Origin: Streptacidiphilus rugosus AM-16
Lineage (GTDB): Bacteria > Actinomycetota > Actinomycetes > Streptomycetales > Streptomycetaceae
Length of the DNA: 64,000 nt
Direction of reading: 5' to 3'
NCBI RefSeq assembly: GCF_000744655.1
Contig: NZ_JQMJ01000004.1
Coordinates: 682,001-746,000 of the forward strand
The notes below the pieces were generated by a model. That model was not told the DNA's origin. It did no database searches and saw nothing but the letters and a program-made list of their open reading frames with translations. The number at the start of each line of letters is the position of its first letter. Position 1 is the stretch's first letter. Made by a program: the position numbers and the translations under genes. This document shows positions 8,344 to 17,086 of the stretch, piece after piece.

Positions 8344-9480
8344 GTGATGAGACCGGTAAGAGGGAGCACCACCGCGTGCGGCATGATCTGCCGCATGGTT
8401 TTCAGCAGATCCGAGGCGCGTCTCGTCGGCCTGACCGCGGTGGTGACCGCGGCTGCCGCGGTCACCTACTACGCCCACGTGGGCGGGACGATCGCCCCGT
8501 TCGTCCTCTCCGGCGCCGCACTCGCGCTCCTGGCCAGCCTCGTCGGCAAGAGCGTCGAGGCGATCGGGGACCGGCTGGGGGCGGGGGCGACCGGGGTGGT
8601 CCAGAGCGCCCTGGGGAACCTGCCCGAGCTGTTCGTGGTGCTGTTCGCCCTCAAGGCCAAGCTCTACGACGTGGCCACGGCCACAATCGTCGGGTCGATC
8701 CTGGCCAACGTCCTGCTGGTGCTGGGGCTGGCGTTCATCGCCGGCGGTGCCAAGCACGGCGTCCAGAGGTTCGAGGCTGCCTCCGCCCGCCGCATCTCGC
8801 TGATGCTGGTCCTCTCGGTGGCCGCGCTGGTTGTGCCCGCGCTGACCTCGCTGCTCCACACCCCCGCCGCTGGGCACGAGCGCGCCCTGTCCATCGCGGT
8901 GTCCGTGCTGCTGCTCGCGCTCTTCGCCGCCTCCCTGCCCGCCTCCCTGAAGAAGCAGGAATCGGAACGCGGTTCCGCCGGGCCGAGCCCGGCCGTCGGC
9001 GGAGAGCACGACGTCACACCGGGCTGGCCGATGTGGCTGGCCATCACCATGCTGATCGCGACCGGCGTCGCTGCGGCCCTGGTGTCCGACTGGTTCGTAG
9101 CCGGGCTCACCCCGGCGATGGACGCCCTGCACATCTCGCAGACCTTCGCTGGTCTGGTGATCGTGGCCATCGCCGGCAACGCCGTGGAGAATGTCGTCGG
9201 CATCCAGCTCGCCGCCCGCAACCAGCCCGACCACGCCCTCTCCGTCATCCTGCAGAGCCCGGTCCAGATCACCATGATGGTCGCGCCCGCCCTGGTCCTG
9301 CTCTCCCCGCTGGTCGGAGCGTCCTTCACGCTGGTGCTGCCGCCCCTGCTCCTGGTCTCCCTGTTGTTGGCCGTCGTGGTCACCGTCGTCGTGGTCCTCG
9401 ACGGTGACTCGAACTGGCTCGAAGGAGCCGCCCTGGTCACCCTGTACGCCATCATCGCCGCGTCCTTCTGGTGGGGCTGA
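8344..9480 (+). CDS. Ca2+/H+ antiporter (CaCA/CAX family)
   Basis: Integral membrane exchanger with about eleven hydrophobic segments, expelling Ca2+ in exchange for protons. The two family signatures are present: GNLPELFVVLFALKA at residues 91-105 and GNAVENVVGIQLA at 278-290, each with the ion-binding Asn/Glu. A hydrophilic loop near residues 200-228 separates the halves, as usual. The start is uncertain: GTG 8344, ATG 8347, 8383 or 8395 are all in frame, and the last two fit family N-termini better. AGGGAG lies at 8362-8367. Confidence 0.92.
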   Translation: MMRPVRGSTTACGMICRMVFSRSEARLVGLTAVVTAAAAVTYYAHVGGTIAPFVLSGAALALLASLVGKSVEAIGDRLGAGATGVVQSALGNLPELFVVLFALKAKLYDVATATIVGSILANVLLVLGLAFIAGGAKHGVQRFEAASARRISLMLVLSVAALVVPALTSLLHTPAAGHERALSIAVSVLLLALFAASLPASLKKQESERGSAGPSPAVGGEHDVTPGWPMWLAITMLIATGVAAALVSDWFVAGLTPAMDALHISQTFAGLVIVAIAGNAVENVVGIQLAARNQPDHALSVILQSPVQITMMVAPALVLLSPLVGASFTLVLPPLLLVSLLLAVVVTVVVVLDGDSNWLEGAALVTLYAIIAASFWWG

Positions 9481-9548
9481 GCGCCTCGCGGAAGCGCCGA
9501 GACAGGCGATGTCTCCGTCCTGGGCCGGTCGAGTGGGTTTTGCTGGCC

Positions 9549-10300
9549 CTATGAAGCGGGGCTACCCGCGCGAACGGCGAGCGTGACCAGTTCGACCCGG
9601 TACCCGGCGCGCGCGAACGGGCGGGCCGAGTCCAGCAGTTGCCGCGGGCTGCCGGGGGCGATCTCGATGATCAGGTCTCTGCGAGCGGCCCGCAGTCTCG
9701 CCTCGAACGACGCCTGCCACCGCTTCACGTCCGCGCGGACCTTCGCGCCGGCGGTGCGCGGGTCGGCGCGCTGCAACTCCGCGAAGTCGGGGTGGAAGAC
9801 CTTCAGCATGTCAGCCTCCAGGCGCAGCGCGCCGCGCCTGGCCATCCCCCGCTTGATCATGACAGGACGCCGGTCTTCCCCGCTCCCGGCTGCGCCATCA
9901 CGTACACGACCACAGGGCGTTCCTGACGGCGCACCGTTGGCTCGTAGCTGGACCAGATCAGTTCCTCGAAGGTCCAGGTGTGCTCGTCCTGACTGAGCCG
10001 GTGGAAGTCCACCCCGGCCCGGCCCAGGAGGGCCTGGGCGGTGCGTCGTACCGGCTCCGCCAGTACGACCGCGCGCTCGATGCCCGTCCCGGCCCCCAGC
10101 GCGGGCAGCGGTCGCACCGCACTGTGGGCACGCAGTTGCTCCACGCTCGCCTGCTGATTGCGGAACCGGGCCGTCTCGGCCGCGGTCCACGGGCGGGAAC
10201 GGCCGCCCAGTCCGCCGCCTGCAGTGCGTCCGCCTGCGTGGCGCCCACGCAGATCACCGCCGTGACGGCGGAGAAGGGCATCCGCTGGGGCGGAGCGCAC
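9549..10300 (-). pseudogene. Zeta-toxin-like kinase, frameshifted and truncated
   Basis: Zeta toxins phosphorylate UDP-N-acetylglucosamine to block wall synthesis. The first frame (9857-10300) has RPVVVYVMAQPGAGKTGVL with the Walker A loop, then stops. The continuation lies in another frame (9549 to about 9857): ALRLEADMLKVFHPDFAEL, KVRADVKRWQASFEARL and RRDLIIEIAPGSPRQLL. The end at AVRAGSPAS is short of the family's last helices. A frame change near 9857 and the missing C-terminus make it inactive as read. No antitoxin is recognisable upstream, although the leading 80 codons resemble extra N-terminal sequence of some streptomycete homologues. Confidence 0.75.
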
Positions 10301-10310
10301 CGCGGCCTGA

Positions 10311-10589
10311 TCATTTACTGACGTTCACGGTCGCGCAGTCCGCGACGCCCAGCTCGGACAGCACCGCACGAAGCCGCTCCAGGGTCGCAGCAGGGTCCGA
10401 GTCCTCCGCGATTTCGAGGTCGAGATGGCATTGACCCATGCCGCTGCCCGCGCCGGTGACCTCGCCGTCGAGCTCGAACGCCACGTCCAGAGCCTCCTCG
10501 ACCTCGTCACGATCGATCGGCAGCCCCACAAAAACGATCTCGACGAACACCCGGTCCTCCCTCTCAACCCGGCGAACGATAGCGGTCAC
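10311..10589 (-). CDS. Hypothetical protein, ferredoxin-like pattern
   Basis: 92-residue acidic protein, VFVEIVFVGLPIDRDEVEEA followed by LDVAFELDGEVTGAGSGMGQ, with alternating strands and helices that suggest a ferredoxin-like fold. I recognise no family. It lies upstream of and in line with the zeta-toxin remnant, with a 10-nt gap, so it could be a partner such as an antitoxin, but there is no direct evidence. It is divergent from the TOBE regulator remnant (start 10607) across only 17 nt. Confidence 0.65.
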   Translation of the reverse strand: MTAIVRRVEREDRVFVEIVFVGLPIDRDEVEEALDVAFELDGEVTGAGSGMGQCHLDLEIAEDSDPAATLERLRAVLSELGVADCATVNVSK

Positions 10590-10606
10590 AGCACCAGGCT
10601 CGGCCT

Positions 10607-11007
10607 ATGGAGTCCTACACGATCGGCCAGGCTGCCGAGTTGCTCGGGGTGAGCAGCGACACCGCGCGGCGTTGGGCGGACGCGGGACGCTTCGCCACTA
10701 CCCGCGATGCCAAGGACCGGAGGACAGTGCAGGGCGCGGACCTGGCGGCCTTCTGCGTGGAGCTTGCGTAGGAGGGCGGAAGTGATGACGACGAGCGGCC
10801 TGTCACCTCGGCTCGCAACGCCTTCCCCGGGATCGTGACCTGCATCAAGCTGGGCGCGATGTGGCCGCGCAGGTGGAGATTCAGGCCGGTGGGTTCCGGT
10901 TGGTGTCCCTGCTGACCCGCGAGGCCGTCGAGGACCTCGGGCTGGAGGTCGGGATGCGGGCCACCGCCCGGGTGAAATCGACCAGCGTCGTAGTCGAACG
11001 GACGTGA
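10607..11007 (+). pseudogene. HTH-TOBE molybdate-type regulator, broken
   Basis: ATG 10607 opens a MerR/excisionase-like helix-turn-helix, MESYTIGQAAELLGVSSDTA, ending in VELA and an in-frame TAG (10769-10771). The same frame resumes TSARNAFPGIVTCIKLGA, then one base is missing near 10857-10862. The TOBE domain continues in another frame as VEIQAGGFRLVSLLTREA to ARVKSTSVVVERT. Intact proteins of this kind bind molybdate or tungstate through the TOBE part. As read, only a 54-residue HTH peptide would be made. Confidence 0.8.
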
Positions 11008-11042
11008 CGCCCACGGTTCGAGTCTGATCGGTCCGATGCTGG

Positions 11043-11729
11043 TCAGTGGTGGCCGGAGAAGATCTCGCGGGCCTCGCGGACGGCGTAGAAGAGCACCACG
11101 TACCCGACCAGCGGGTCTGCCCACCACAGGCCGAACAGGGAGTTAAGCGTCAGGCCGAGCATGACGGCGGCGGCCAGGACGCCGTCGATGAAGGTGACCT
11201 TGCCTTCGGTCTTCAGTACCGGGTTGTCCAGGGCCGCGCCGGTGCGGGTCTTGCCTGCGGCCAGGGTGAACATCACCGCGGCGGTGACCGCGGTCCACGC
11301 GATGCCCAGCGGCGAATGGTGAGGCTGGGAGCCGACGGCCAGCACCACGGTGGACTGCACCGCGAGGTAGAGGGCCAGTAGCGCGAACGCCCCGCCGATC
11401 AGGCGAAGCGCCCGGCGCTGCCGGTCCTCGCCGGTCCCCGACAGCTCCCAGATCACCACGGTTGAGGCGCCGATCTCGATCAGCGAGTCCAGGCCGAACC
11501 CGGCCAGCGCCACCGAGCGGGCGGCAATCGCCGCCACGGCCAGCACCACGATGCCGATCACGTTCCAGCCGAGGGTGGCGTACTCCAGAGCGAAGCCCCG
11601 GCGCAGCAGTGCGGTGCGGCTGATCTCCTTCGAGGTGTTCACCTCGGCAGTCTTCCAGGTCGGATGATCAGCTATGGCGGCGGGTCGCACAAGCTCCCGG
11701 CTCTGCCCCCGCCGGGCCACGTGATCCAC
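11043..11729 (-). CDS. Cation diffusion facilitator-type metal transporter
   Basis: 228 residues with about five or six membrane helices. The metal-site motif FGLDSLIEIGAS appears in the second helix and the matching TFIDGVLAAAVMLGL in the fifth, then WWADPLVGYVVLFYAVREAR. This is the CDF/ZT_dimer-like family that exports Zn2+ and similar ions by proton exchange; the long cytosolic C-terminal domain is absent, as in short actinobacterial members. The first 29 residues are hydrophilic and atypical; GTG 11642 is an alternative start with GGAAG upstream. Confidence 0.85.
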   Translation of the reverse strand: MDHVARRGQSRELVRPAAIADHPTWKTAEVNTSKEISRTALLRRGFALEYATLGWNVIGIVVLAVAAIAARSVALAGFGLDSLIEIGASTVVIWELSGTGEDRQRRALRLIGGAFALLALYLAVQSTVVLAVGSQPHHSPLGIAWTAVTAAVMFTLAAGKTRTGAALDNPVLKTEGKVTFIDGVLAAAVMLGLTLNSLFGLWWADPLVGYVVLFYAVREAREIFSGHH

Positions 11730-11822
11730 TAGGCGGTGTCCTGGCGATCAAGAGCGCTGGTGCCAGGTGTAGCGCAACGTGGCGACGGACACGATCGCTG
11801 CCAGTACCGCTCGGCCGACGCT

Positions 11823-12521
11823 TCAACGCGCCGGCCCGATCCCCTCTGGCAGGACGGCCACGACGAAGGCGACGGCCTCCTCCGGCGTCTCGAAGCGCGC
11901 GAGCACCTCATGCCCGTTCCGTACCGCGTAGGACCTCTCATAGTGCGGCCAGATCATGGGCCCGATCCCTGTCGTCCTCCGATTAGCCGTGGTACTGGTG
12001 GAGAACCAGAGGTTGAAGTGGCTGGTCACCGGCATCAGTTGGCGGAGCTCGGGCTGGGCGTACGCCGCTGCCAACAGCGCGTGTACGCGCGGGAACCGGT
12101 TCATCGGCGGCATGTGGATGCGGTCGAGCCTGCGGCACCACTCCAGTTCGACAGCACCGAGCGGCTCCCGCTCATGCGCGAGGGCCCAGGGGCGGAACTC
12201 GATGCACGGGGCCTGCTCCTTGGTCTCCTCGAGCCCCGCTCCACCGGTCCAGGCCACTAGCGCCCTGACTACCTCAGCCAGATCGGCGGTCAACCCGCCG
12301 GCCAGGCGCAGGCCATTGCTCTGCAGGTACACCCAGAAGGTCCGGCACTGCTCGTCGGTCGGACTCACCCTCACCCGCCGGTTGAGTCCTGCGTCGACGT
12401 ACACAGCTATGCCACTCCACTGTCCTTCGTGCTCAGGCAAGACGACCCCAAGGCCCTCCGCCGCACGCAGCAACCTCTCCCCGAGTGTCATGCCGCCCCA
12501 GTCGTTCTCGCCGGACCCCAC
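11823..12521 (-). CDS. DUF6193 family protein
   Basis: 232 residues. It has the layout of streptomycete DUF6193 proteins (labelled natural-product biosynthesis in databases): an N-terminal alpha/beta half with FWVYLQSNGLRLAGGLTADL, a conserved AHEREPLGAVELEWCRRL, and the C-terminal LMPVTSHFNLWFSTST leading to ETPEEAVAFVVAVLPEG. No catalytic residues are known. It is a single gene between a CDF transporter and a hydrolase on the same strand, with gaps of about 90 and 126 nt. Confidence 0.85.
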   Translation of the reverse strand: MGSGENDWGGMTLGERLLRAAEGLGVVLPEHEGQWSGIAVYVDAGLNRRVRVSPTDEQCRTFWVYLQSNGLRLAGGLTADLAEVVRALVAWTGGAGLEETKEQAPCIEFRPWALAHEREPLGAVELEWCRRLDRIHMPPMNRFPRVHALLAAAYAQPELRQLMPVTSHFNLWFSTSTTANRRTTGIGPMIWPHYERSYAVRNGHEVLARFETPEEAVAFVVAVLPEGIGPAR

Positions 12522-12647
12522 CTTGAAGCTCGTCCCGCCAGTATGCCGCCGAGCGCGTCGACGCTCTCAGGCGATCAGGTGTCAGCCTCAACCCGGGGCC
12601 GCGGTCGCGGCGCCCGGTTGGCAAGCCGGACGCCGCGGCTGCGCACG

Positions 12648-13415
12648 TCAGGCGGGCGAGGTGATCGGTCGGCCGAAGTGCCGGGCGAAGAACCTGGCCG
12701 CGCTGTCGGCCTCGAACCGGGGCAGCTCCTTGTGCTTGCCCGAGTTCACGTGCAGGGACTTCTCCTTCGAGGCGAAGGCGTCGAACAGCGCGAGACCCTC
12801 CTCGCGCGCGATGTGCTCGTCGTCCCACTGCAGGTCGAACTCGATCGGGATGGTGATCTGCTTCGCCTTCTCAGCCAGGGTCTCGGGCCAGTGCTGGCCG
12901 AAGACCGCAGCGGAGATCCTGGGCTCGACCGCCACGAACGGGATGCCGATCGCAGTGCCCATGTTGATGCCCCAGAAGCCGACCAGCCCATCAGCGCCGA
13001 TCTCCGGGAGCTCCTGGAGGGCGTCCAGCAGCGCCCGATACTCGGGCACGGCGAGCTCCGCCAGGTGGTCGTTGTAGCGCACGACGATCGGGCCTTCCGA
13101 CTCGCCCGCCGCCCGCGTCCGGAACAGCTCGGCGATCTCCGCCTCGTCGTGTGCCGTGCGCGGCCGGTCGCCGTGACCGGGCGCGTCGATGACGGCGACG
13201 TGGAAGCCGCAGCCTGCCACCAGGAGTCGGGCGCGGCCGGACATCGCCGGGTGCTTCTTGTGGTTGCCGCCGCCGTGGGCCATCAGGATCAGGGGCGCGC
13301 GGCCGGCTGTGCTGGAGGCCGGCGACCAGAGGACACCGGGGACATCGCCGACGGTGAAGTCGCGTTCGACCATGCCGTTCGACGACGACTCGGCGGTGAA
13401 TTGCAGTGGGTGCAT
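12648..13415 (-). CDS. Alpha/beta hydrolase with Asn in place of nucleophile Ser
   Basis: 255 residues of the dienelactone-hydrolase/peptidase-like alpha/beta fold: oxyanion region LILMAHGGGNHKKH, strand and loop VAVIDAPGHGDRPR, nucleophile elbow GFWGINMGTAIG, and a late His in VNSGKHKELPRF. The elbow normally reads G-x-S-x-G; here the codon at 12963-12965 is AAC (Asn). The start follows GAAAGG. The substitution should abolish normal hydrolysis unless another residue serves, so the protein may be inactive or act differently. Otherwise it is full length with no frame damage. Confidence 0.88.
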   Translation of the reverse strand: MHPLQFTAESSSNGMVERDFTVGDVPGVLWSPASSTAGRAPLILMAHGGGNHKKHPAMSGRARLLVAGCGFHVAVIDAPGHGDRPRTAHDEAEIAELFRTRAAGESEGPIVVRYNDHLAELAVPEYRALLDALQELPEIGADGLVGFWGINMGTAIGIPFVAVEPRISAAVFGQHWPETLAEKAKQITIPIEFDLQWDDEHIAREEGLALFDAFASKEKSLHVNSGKHKELPRFEADSAARFFARHFGRPITSPA

Positions 13416-13507
13416 GGGTGTTGCCTTTCGGGAGTGCCCTGTTATCGAGGCGCTCCCGGCGAGACCTGCGTCAATCGCCCGACCGTGACGAGAGGGGGAG
13501 CACCCAC

Positions 13508-13561
13508 ATGGATACAGCGTTCATGGGTCTCACCTCCTTGGGCGGCTTCACGGTCGAGTGA
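13508..13561 (+). CDS. Candidate 17-residue peptide
   Basis: ATG 13508 is preceded by a very strong ribosome site (GAGAGGGGGAG) 7 nt upstream and opens an 18-codon frame, MDTAFMGLTSLGGFTVE, then TGA. The peptide has no Cys and no match I know. It could be a leader peptide, a signalling peptide or a chance frame. No modification enzyme lies next to it. The region 13562-14268 downstream holds nothing else I can support. Confidence 0.35.
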   Translation: MDTAFMGLTSLGGFTVE

Positions 13562-14268
13562 AAGATACCAGCCCGATGATCATCCCCTCAACCCTTTTCC
13601 ACGCCACGTCATCACGACTCCAGACACGCCCCAGGGCCTCGAGAGGATGGCGTCCCGCCGAATGGTGTAGCAGCGATCTTGGAATGACCCCTGGTCATGG
13701 GGCGGCCACCGCGCAACTCTCCGAGTAGCGAAGCTCGTTGATGAGATGTGTGCGATGGCCTTGTCCTAGTCTGACTTACTGCGCCTGATGGAGTCACTGC
13801 GTACGGCTGACGGAGTTGAGTTGATCAGGGTCCGCCGCAGGAGCCTGCGGTAGAGCCAGCCAGGAGTTGAAGCGGCCCCCGACCTCATCCGCGAGATCGC
13901 CGCCGGGTAGACGCGGCGGGCCTGCCCACACGTGTCGACGCCCCCGGAGCTGGGTCGCCGATCCGGGCCCGTCAGGTCCGCTTGGCCTTCGCCGCGGCCG
14001 TCATGACGCGGCGGGCCAGCTGCGGCCCTTCCTGGTGCGCCCCGATCCGGGCCTTGGATCGCGTCGGCGCTCCCGGGCGAGCGGGACGACGGCCGAGCGC
14101 ACCGAGGGACGGCATTGCGGTGTTGGTGCGGCGACGGTCATGGACTCGGATGGGCGCCGCGCCGAGATATGGCAGTGAAACGGCAGTCAGACGGCATACC
14201 GACGCCGGATTTCGACGACCACTGTGGATCTGTCGCGCGATCCGCCCCTACACGAGAAGGAGTCCGAG

Positions 14269-14457
14269 ATGGGGCCCGAGATAGAGCGTCAGACCAGCGA
14301 GAGCGCAGAGCCCGCCAGCTCCAGCGGGCGCGAGCGCTGGCGGCGCGTGCTGCGCGGCTACGGCGGTCGTGCGGCCCGGCAGATGGTCAGCGGTGCCGCC
14401 TACAGCTTCGGAGCCGGCGCGGCCGGCGTGCTGCTGTGGTGGATCCGGGCCCGCTGA
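14269..14457 (+). CDS. Small membrane-anchored protein
   Basis: 62 residues. ATG 14269 lies 7 nt after GAGAAGGAG. The N-terminal half is hydrophilic and acidic then basic (SGRERWRRVLRGYGGRAAR), and the C-terminus is a single hydrophobic helix, YSFGAGAAGVLLWWIRAR. This small inner-membrane style is typical of proteins in actinobacterial mobile elements, but I know no function. It overlaps the next frame by 19 nt, suggesting coupled translation. Confidence 0.6.
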   Translation: MGPEIERQTSESAEPASSSGRERWRRVLRGYGGRAARQMVSGAAYSFGAGAAGVLLWWIRAR

Positions 14458-14669
14458 TCCTGACTCCGCAGTTGCTCGCGCAGCTCCCGAACGGCTGGAC
14501 CGCCACCCCCGGCTGGACGCTCCAGATGCGTCGCTCCGCCCTCGACCGCTACCTGATCGAGCTCATTCGCCCCGGTGTCTGGGCCCAGGGCATCGAGAAC
14601 ATGCTCGCGAACCCCCGAACAGGCCAGCCCTGGCCCCACTACCGGGGTGAGGACGACATCTGGGTCTGA
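14439..14669 (+). CDS. Hypothetical small protein
   Basis: 76 residues from GTG 14439, overlapping the end of the preceding gene. It reads LILTPQLLAQLPNGWTATPG, RSALDRYLIELIRPGVWAQG and ends HYRGEDDIWV. It is hydrophilic with good codon use and no recognised family. The start is uncertain because no ribosome site is visible; coupling to the upstream gene would explain that. The hairpin at 14838-14867 may end this pair. Confidence 0.5.
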   Translation: MDPGPLILTPQLLAQLPNGWTATPGWTLQMRRSALDRYLIELIRPGVWAQGIENMLANPRTGQPWPHYRGEDDIWV

Positions 14670-14837
14670 GGCCGCCCGGTCGGGGCTGAATGCGTTCACC
14701 CCAGCGTTGTATCGAGCCGCTTCGCTGATCGCGGTCTGCTCCCGCGCAACTGGGCACCTGGACCGCTGCTCATCCTCAACCCCGACGGCTCTTATCCCGC
14801 AGCCGGTAGTCCTTCAACCTTCACCGCACGAAGATCT

Positions 14838-14867
14838 GCCCCCGTCGCCCCGATGGGCGGCGGGGGC
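14838..14867. terminator. Strong GC hairpin terminator
   Basis: 13-bp stem (14838-14850 with 14855-14867, one G-T pair) and a 4-nt loop, followed by TCTGTCAT. It probably ends transcription of the small gene pair at 14269-14669. Confidence 0.6.
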
Positions 14868-14924
14868 TCTGTCATGTGGGTACTCGAGGGTGGGTCCTAC
14901 GTATCTCCATGCACGACAAGTTGG

Positions 14925-15345
14925 ACGAGCCCTCCGAGCAGAGTTCGACATCACGTACTTCGAGTTCAAGACGTCCAGCAGTTGACCGGGAGCCGCTTCC
15001 CCAACTTCGCGCGCGACGTCAAGGAGATCGGCCCGCGCAAGAAGACCTGCCATGAGGTCGATCTGCTCTTCTTCAAGTTCACCTTCGAGAACCTGCCGAA
15101 GAAGTACCAGAACGCTGCCATGGCCCTCGGGGACGTCTAACGAGGTAAAGATCGACAACGATGGCGACAACCCGGACTGGTGGTGAAGGAGGACCACATC
15201 CCGTTCTTCAACGAGCCCACGCAGGATGTGGCCATGTTGAAGCGCGAGGTAGGCGCAGGCTCACCACCGCGAACGCGCTGGCCGAGCGCCTGATTCATCT
15301 TCTGCGGGCCACGGCCGAGCTGAAGAAGCTCAGGTTGGCTTTCAA
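14925..15345 (+). pseudogene. Decayed gene of unknown family
   Basis: Coding-like pieces follow each other in at least three frames: LRAEFDITYFEFKTSSS, then RFPNFARDVKEIGPRKKTCH and FFKFTFENLPKKYQNAAMAL, then VKEDHIPFFNEPTQDVAML, and TTANALAERLIHLLRATAEL. The amino-acid make-up (Phe, Lys, Glu) looks like real protein, but I cannot name the family. It is treated as one broken gene. Bases 15346-15721 contain no other feature I can support. Confidence 0.4.
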
Positions 15346-15767
15346 CGCGCCGTATGGATGCCTGGCGTGCTTGTTCTGCACGGTGAGGCCGTACGTCATG
15401 GCAGTGGCCCGCCTTACCAGCGTTCATCGCCGTCCGTGACGAGATCGACTGCGGCTCGGAGCGCAAGAGGACAGCACAGGCCCAACGACCCTGTCCGTAC
15501 CTACCGGCGAGGTCTCTGTCATCCACCAGCCCGGCACCTGACGCGCCGGGTGCCCGATTTGGGCGCTCTTACGCTTCTGGGCCTCCGCTGAATGTCCACA
15601 CGCGGTTCTAGACTCCAGCCAGCCGAAAGCAGGAAGCCCCCGGCACTGAGTTCCCGCTCCGCCGAGGGCCCTGCTTCGGAACTGTCCACCTTCTGCACTC
15701 ACACAGATAGGAGCTCCTGGCATGGAGGATGGGCCTTCGCCCGTGAAGGTGGACACGCGGTTGGTTG

Positions 15768-16661
15768 TCACGCGGCGAGCGTGAGCTTAGCCGTGTGCTG
15801 TCGCTGTTCGTATTCGTTCGGGCTGAGCTGACCGTTGGCGGAGTGACGCCGACGGGTGTTGTAGCGGGTCAGCCAGGCGAAGACGGTCCTCCTGCAGGTG
15901 GCAGGGTCGCCGTAGTCGCGGGCGCCCTGGAGCGTCTCCCGTTTCAGTGAAGCGTGGAAACTCTCGCAGGCAGCGTTGTCCGCGCTGCTGCCGACGGAGC
16001 CCATCGACCGGGTGACGCCCAGCTCCGAGCACAGGTCGGCGAAGGCCCGGGACCCGTATTGCGCCCCGTGGTCGCTGTGGAACACCGACCCATCCAGGCT
16101 GCCGCGGGTCGCGGCTGCCATCCGCAGCGCGTCGGCGACCAGGTCGGTGCGCATGTGATCGGCGATCGACCAGCCCACGACCCGGCGGCTGAAGCAGTCC
16201 AGCACGGTCGCCAGGTAGAGGAACTCCCCGCCCGCCAGCGGCAGATACGTGATGTCGCCCATGTACTTGCGTCCCGGCTCCGGGGCGTTGAAGTTCCGCT
16301 GGAACAGGTCCGGGACGAGGGTCGCGGCCGGGTCCGGGACGGTGGTGCGGACCCTTCTGCGCAGGCGGATCCCGGCGATGCCGTGGGTCCGCATGACCCG
16401 GGCGACCCGCTTGTGGTTGACCCGTTCTCCGTTTCCACGCAGTTCCGCGGTCACCCTCGGAGAGCCGTAAGCACCACCGGAATCGGCGTGGATCCGGCGG
16501 ATCCGCTCAGCGAGGACTTGGTCCTCGCTGCGGCGGACGGCTCTGGCCTCGGCGCCGCCGAGCCACTTGTAGTAGCTGGACTGGTTGACCTCCAGGACCT
16601 GGCACAGCCGCTTCACCTCGTAGGCGTCCCGGTGGTCATGGACGAACTGGTAGCGGCTCAC
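15768..16661 (-). CDS. IS3-family transposase OrfB (DDE catalytic part)
   Basis: 297-residue integrase-core transposase. The N-terminal helix-turn-helix region reads HDHRDAYEVKRLCQVLEVNQ. The DDE residues sit in KYMGDITYLPLAGGEF (first Asp), FHSDHGAQYGSRAF (second Asp) and NAACESFHASLKRE (Glu), and the end HSANGQLSPNEYEQ is typical of the family. Its ATG overlaps the TGA of orfA by 4 nt, so the full OrfAB protein is presumably made by ribosomal frameshifting. The catalytic residues look intact. Confidence 0.93.
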   Translation of the reverse strand: MSRYQFVHDHRDAYEVKRLCQVLEVNQSSYYKWLGGAEARAVRRSEDQVLAERIRRIHADSGGAYGSPRVTAELRGNGERVNHKRVARVMRTHGIAGIRLRRRVRTTVPDPAATLVPDLFQRNFNAPEPGRKYMGDITYLPLAGGEFLYLATVLDCFSRRVVGWSIADHMRTDLVADALRMAAATRGSLDGSVFHSDHGAQYGSRAFADLCSELGVTRSMGSVGSSADNAACESFHASLKRETLQGARDYGDPATCRRTVFAWLTRYNTRRRHSANGQLSPNEYEQRQHTAKLTLAA

Positions 16662-17014
16662 CAGTTCGTCTCGCCGGCGAAATACTTGGCCGCCTTCCGC
16701 AGGATGTCCCGTTCGGTGGCCAGCTTCTGCTCGCTCGCCTCAAGCTCGGCCACCCGGGCCTCCAACTGCCGGATCCGCTCGTCGGGATCGTCGGAGGCGG
16801 CCGGTTGTCCCGCCCGGGCCAGTGCCGTCCCGCCCCGCCGGGCGTCGGTGGGTGCGATGCCACGGCGGTCGCGGTCCCGCAGCACCCACTCGCGCAGGGT
16901 CGCCCTGTTGATGCCCAGGTCAGCGGCGATGTCCTTGTACGTCGCCCCGGGCGTGGACTCGTACAGGGCCACGGCATCGGCCTTGAACTCGTCCGAGTAG
17001 TCCTTCATCGCCAT
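16658..17014 (-). CDS. IS3-family transposase OrfA (DNA-binding part)
   Basis: 118 residues from ATG 17014. It contains a helix-turn-helix (KADAVALYESTPGATYKDIA, then ADLGINRATLREWV) and a C-terminal leucine-rich coiled coil (IRQLEARVAELEASEQ) used for multimerisation, ending KAAKYFAGETNW. The frame is open back to GTG 17068 inside the terminal repeat, but ATG 17014 has a better ribosome site. It overlaps orfB. Confidence 0.9.
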   Translation of the reverse strand: MAMKDYSDEFKADAVALYESTPGATYKDIAADLGINRATLREWVLRDRDRRGIAPTDARRGGTALARAGQPAASDDPDERIRQLEARVAELEASEQKLATERDILRKAAKYFAGETNW

Positions 17015-17074
17015 CGGCGGTCTTCTCGCTTCCTCCGGATCAAGCAGATCCAGTATCAGCGTGTCCACGACTCA

Positions 17075-17086
17075 GGGCGAAGGCCC
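17075..17086 (+). repeat. Left copy of 12-bp target duplication of the IS4 element
   Basis: GGGCGAAGGCCC at 17075-17086 is repeated exactly at 18884-18895, directly flanking the IS4-type element. It is also the tip of the IS3 terminal repeat. A 10-12 bp direct repeat is the target-duplication size expected for IS4-family insertion. Confidence 0.85.

Larger units (their letters stand above)
15731..17086 (-). mobile_element. IS3-family insertion sequence (copy 1), with IS4 in its right tip
   Basis: Ends carry matching inverted repeats: GGGCCTTCGCCC at 15731-15742 and its complement at 17075-17086, each followed inward by GTGGACACGC after a 6-7 nt spacer. The left flank is GAT (15728-15730). 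The right flank is now displaced: an IS4-type element is inserted at 17087 and the duplicated tip GGGCGAAGGCCC plus GAT reappears at 18884-18898. The IS3 element itself is about 1,356 bp and encodes overlapping orfA and orfB on the minus strand. Confidence 0.85.

Noticed and set aside
8275-9455. Minus-strand frames opposite the Ca2+/H+ antiporter
   Set aside because: No membrane pattern or domain; the plus strand has clear antiporter signatures.
13562-14268. Open frames in the 700-bp gap
   Set aside because: Arg/Pro-rich, no ribosome sites and no domain; treated as intergenic.
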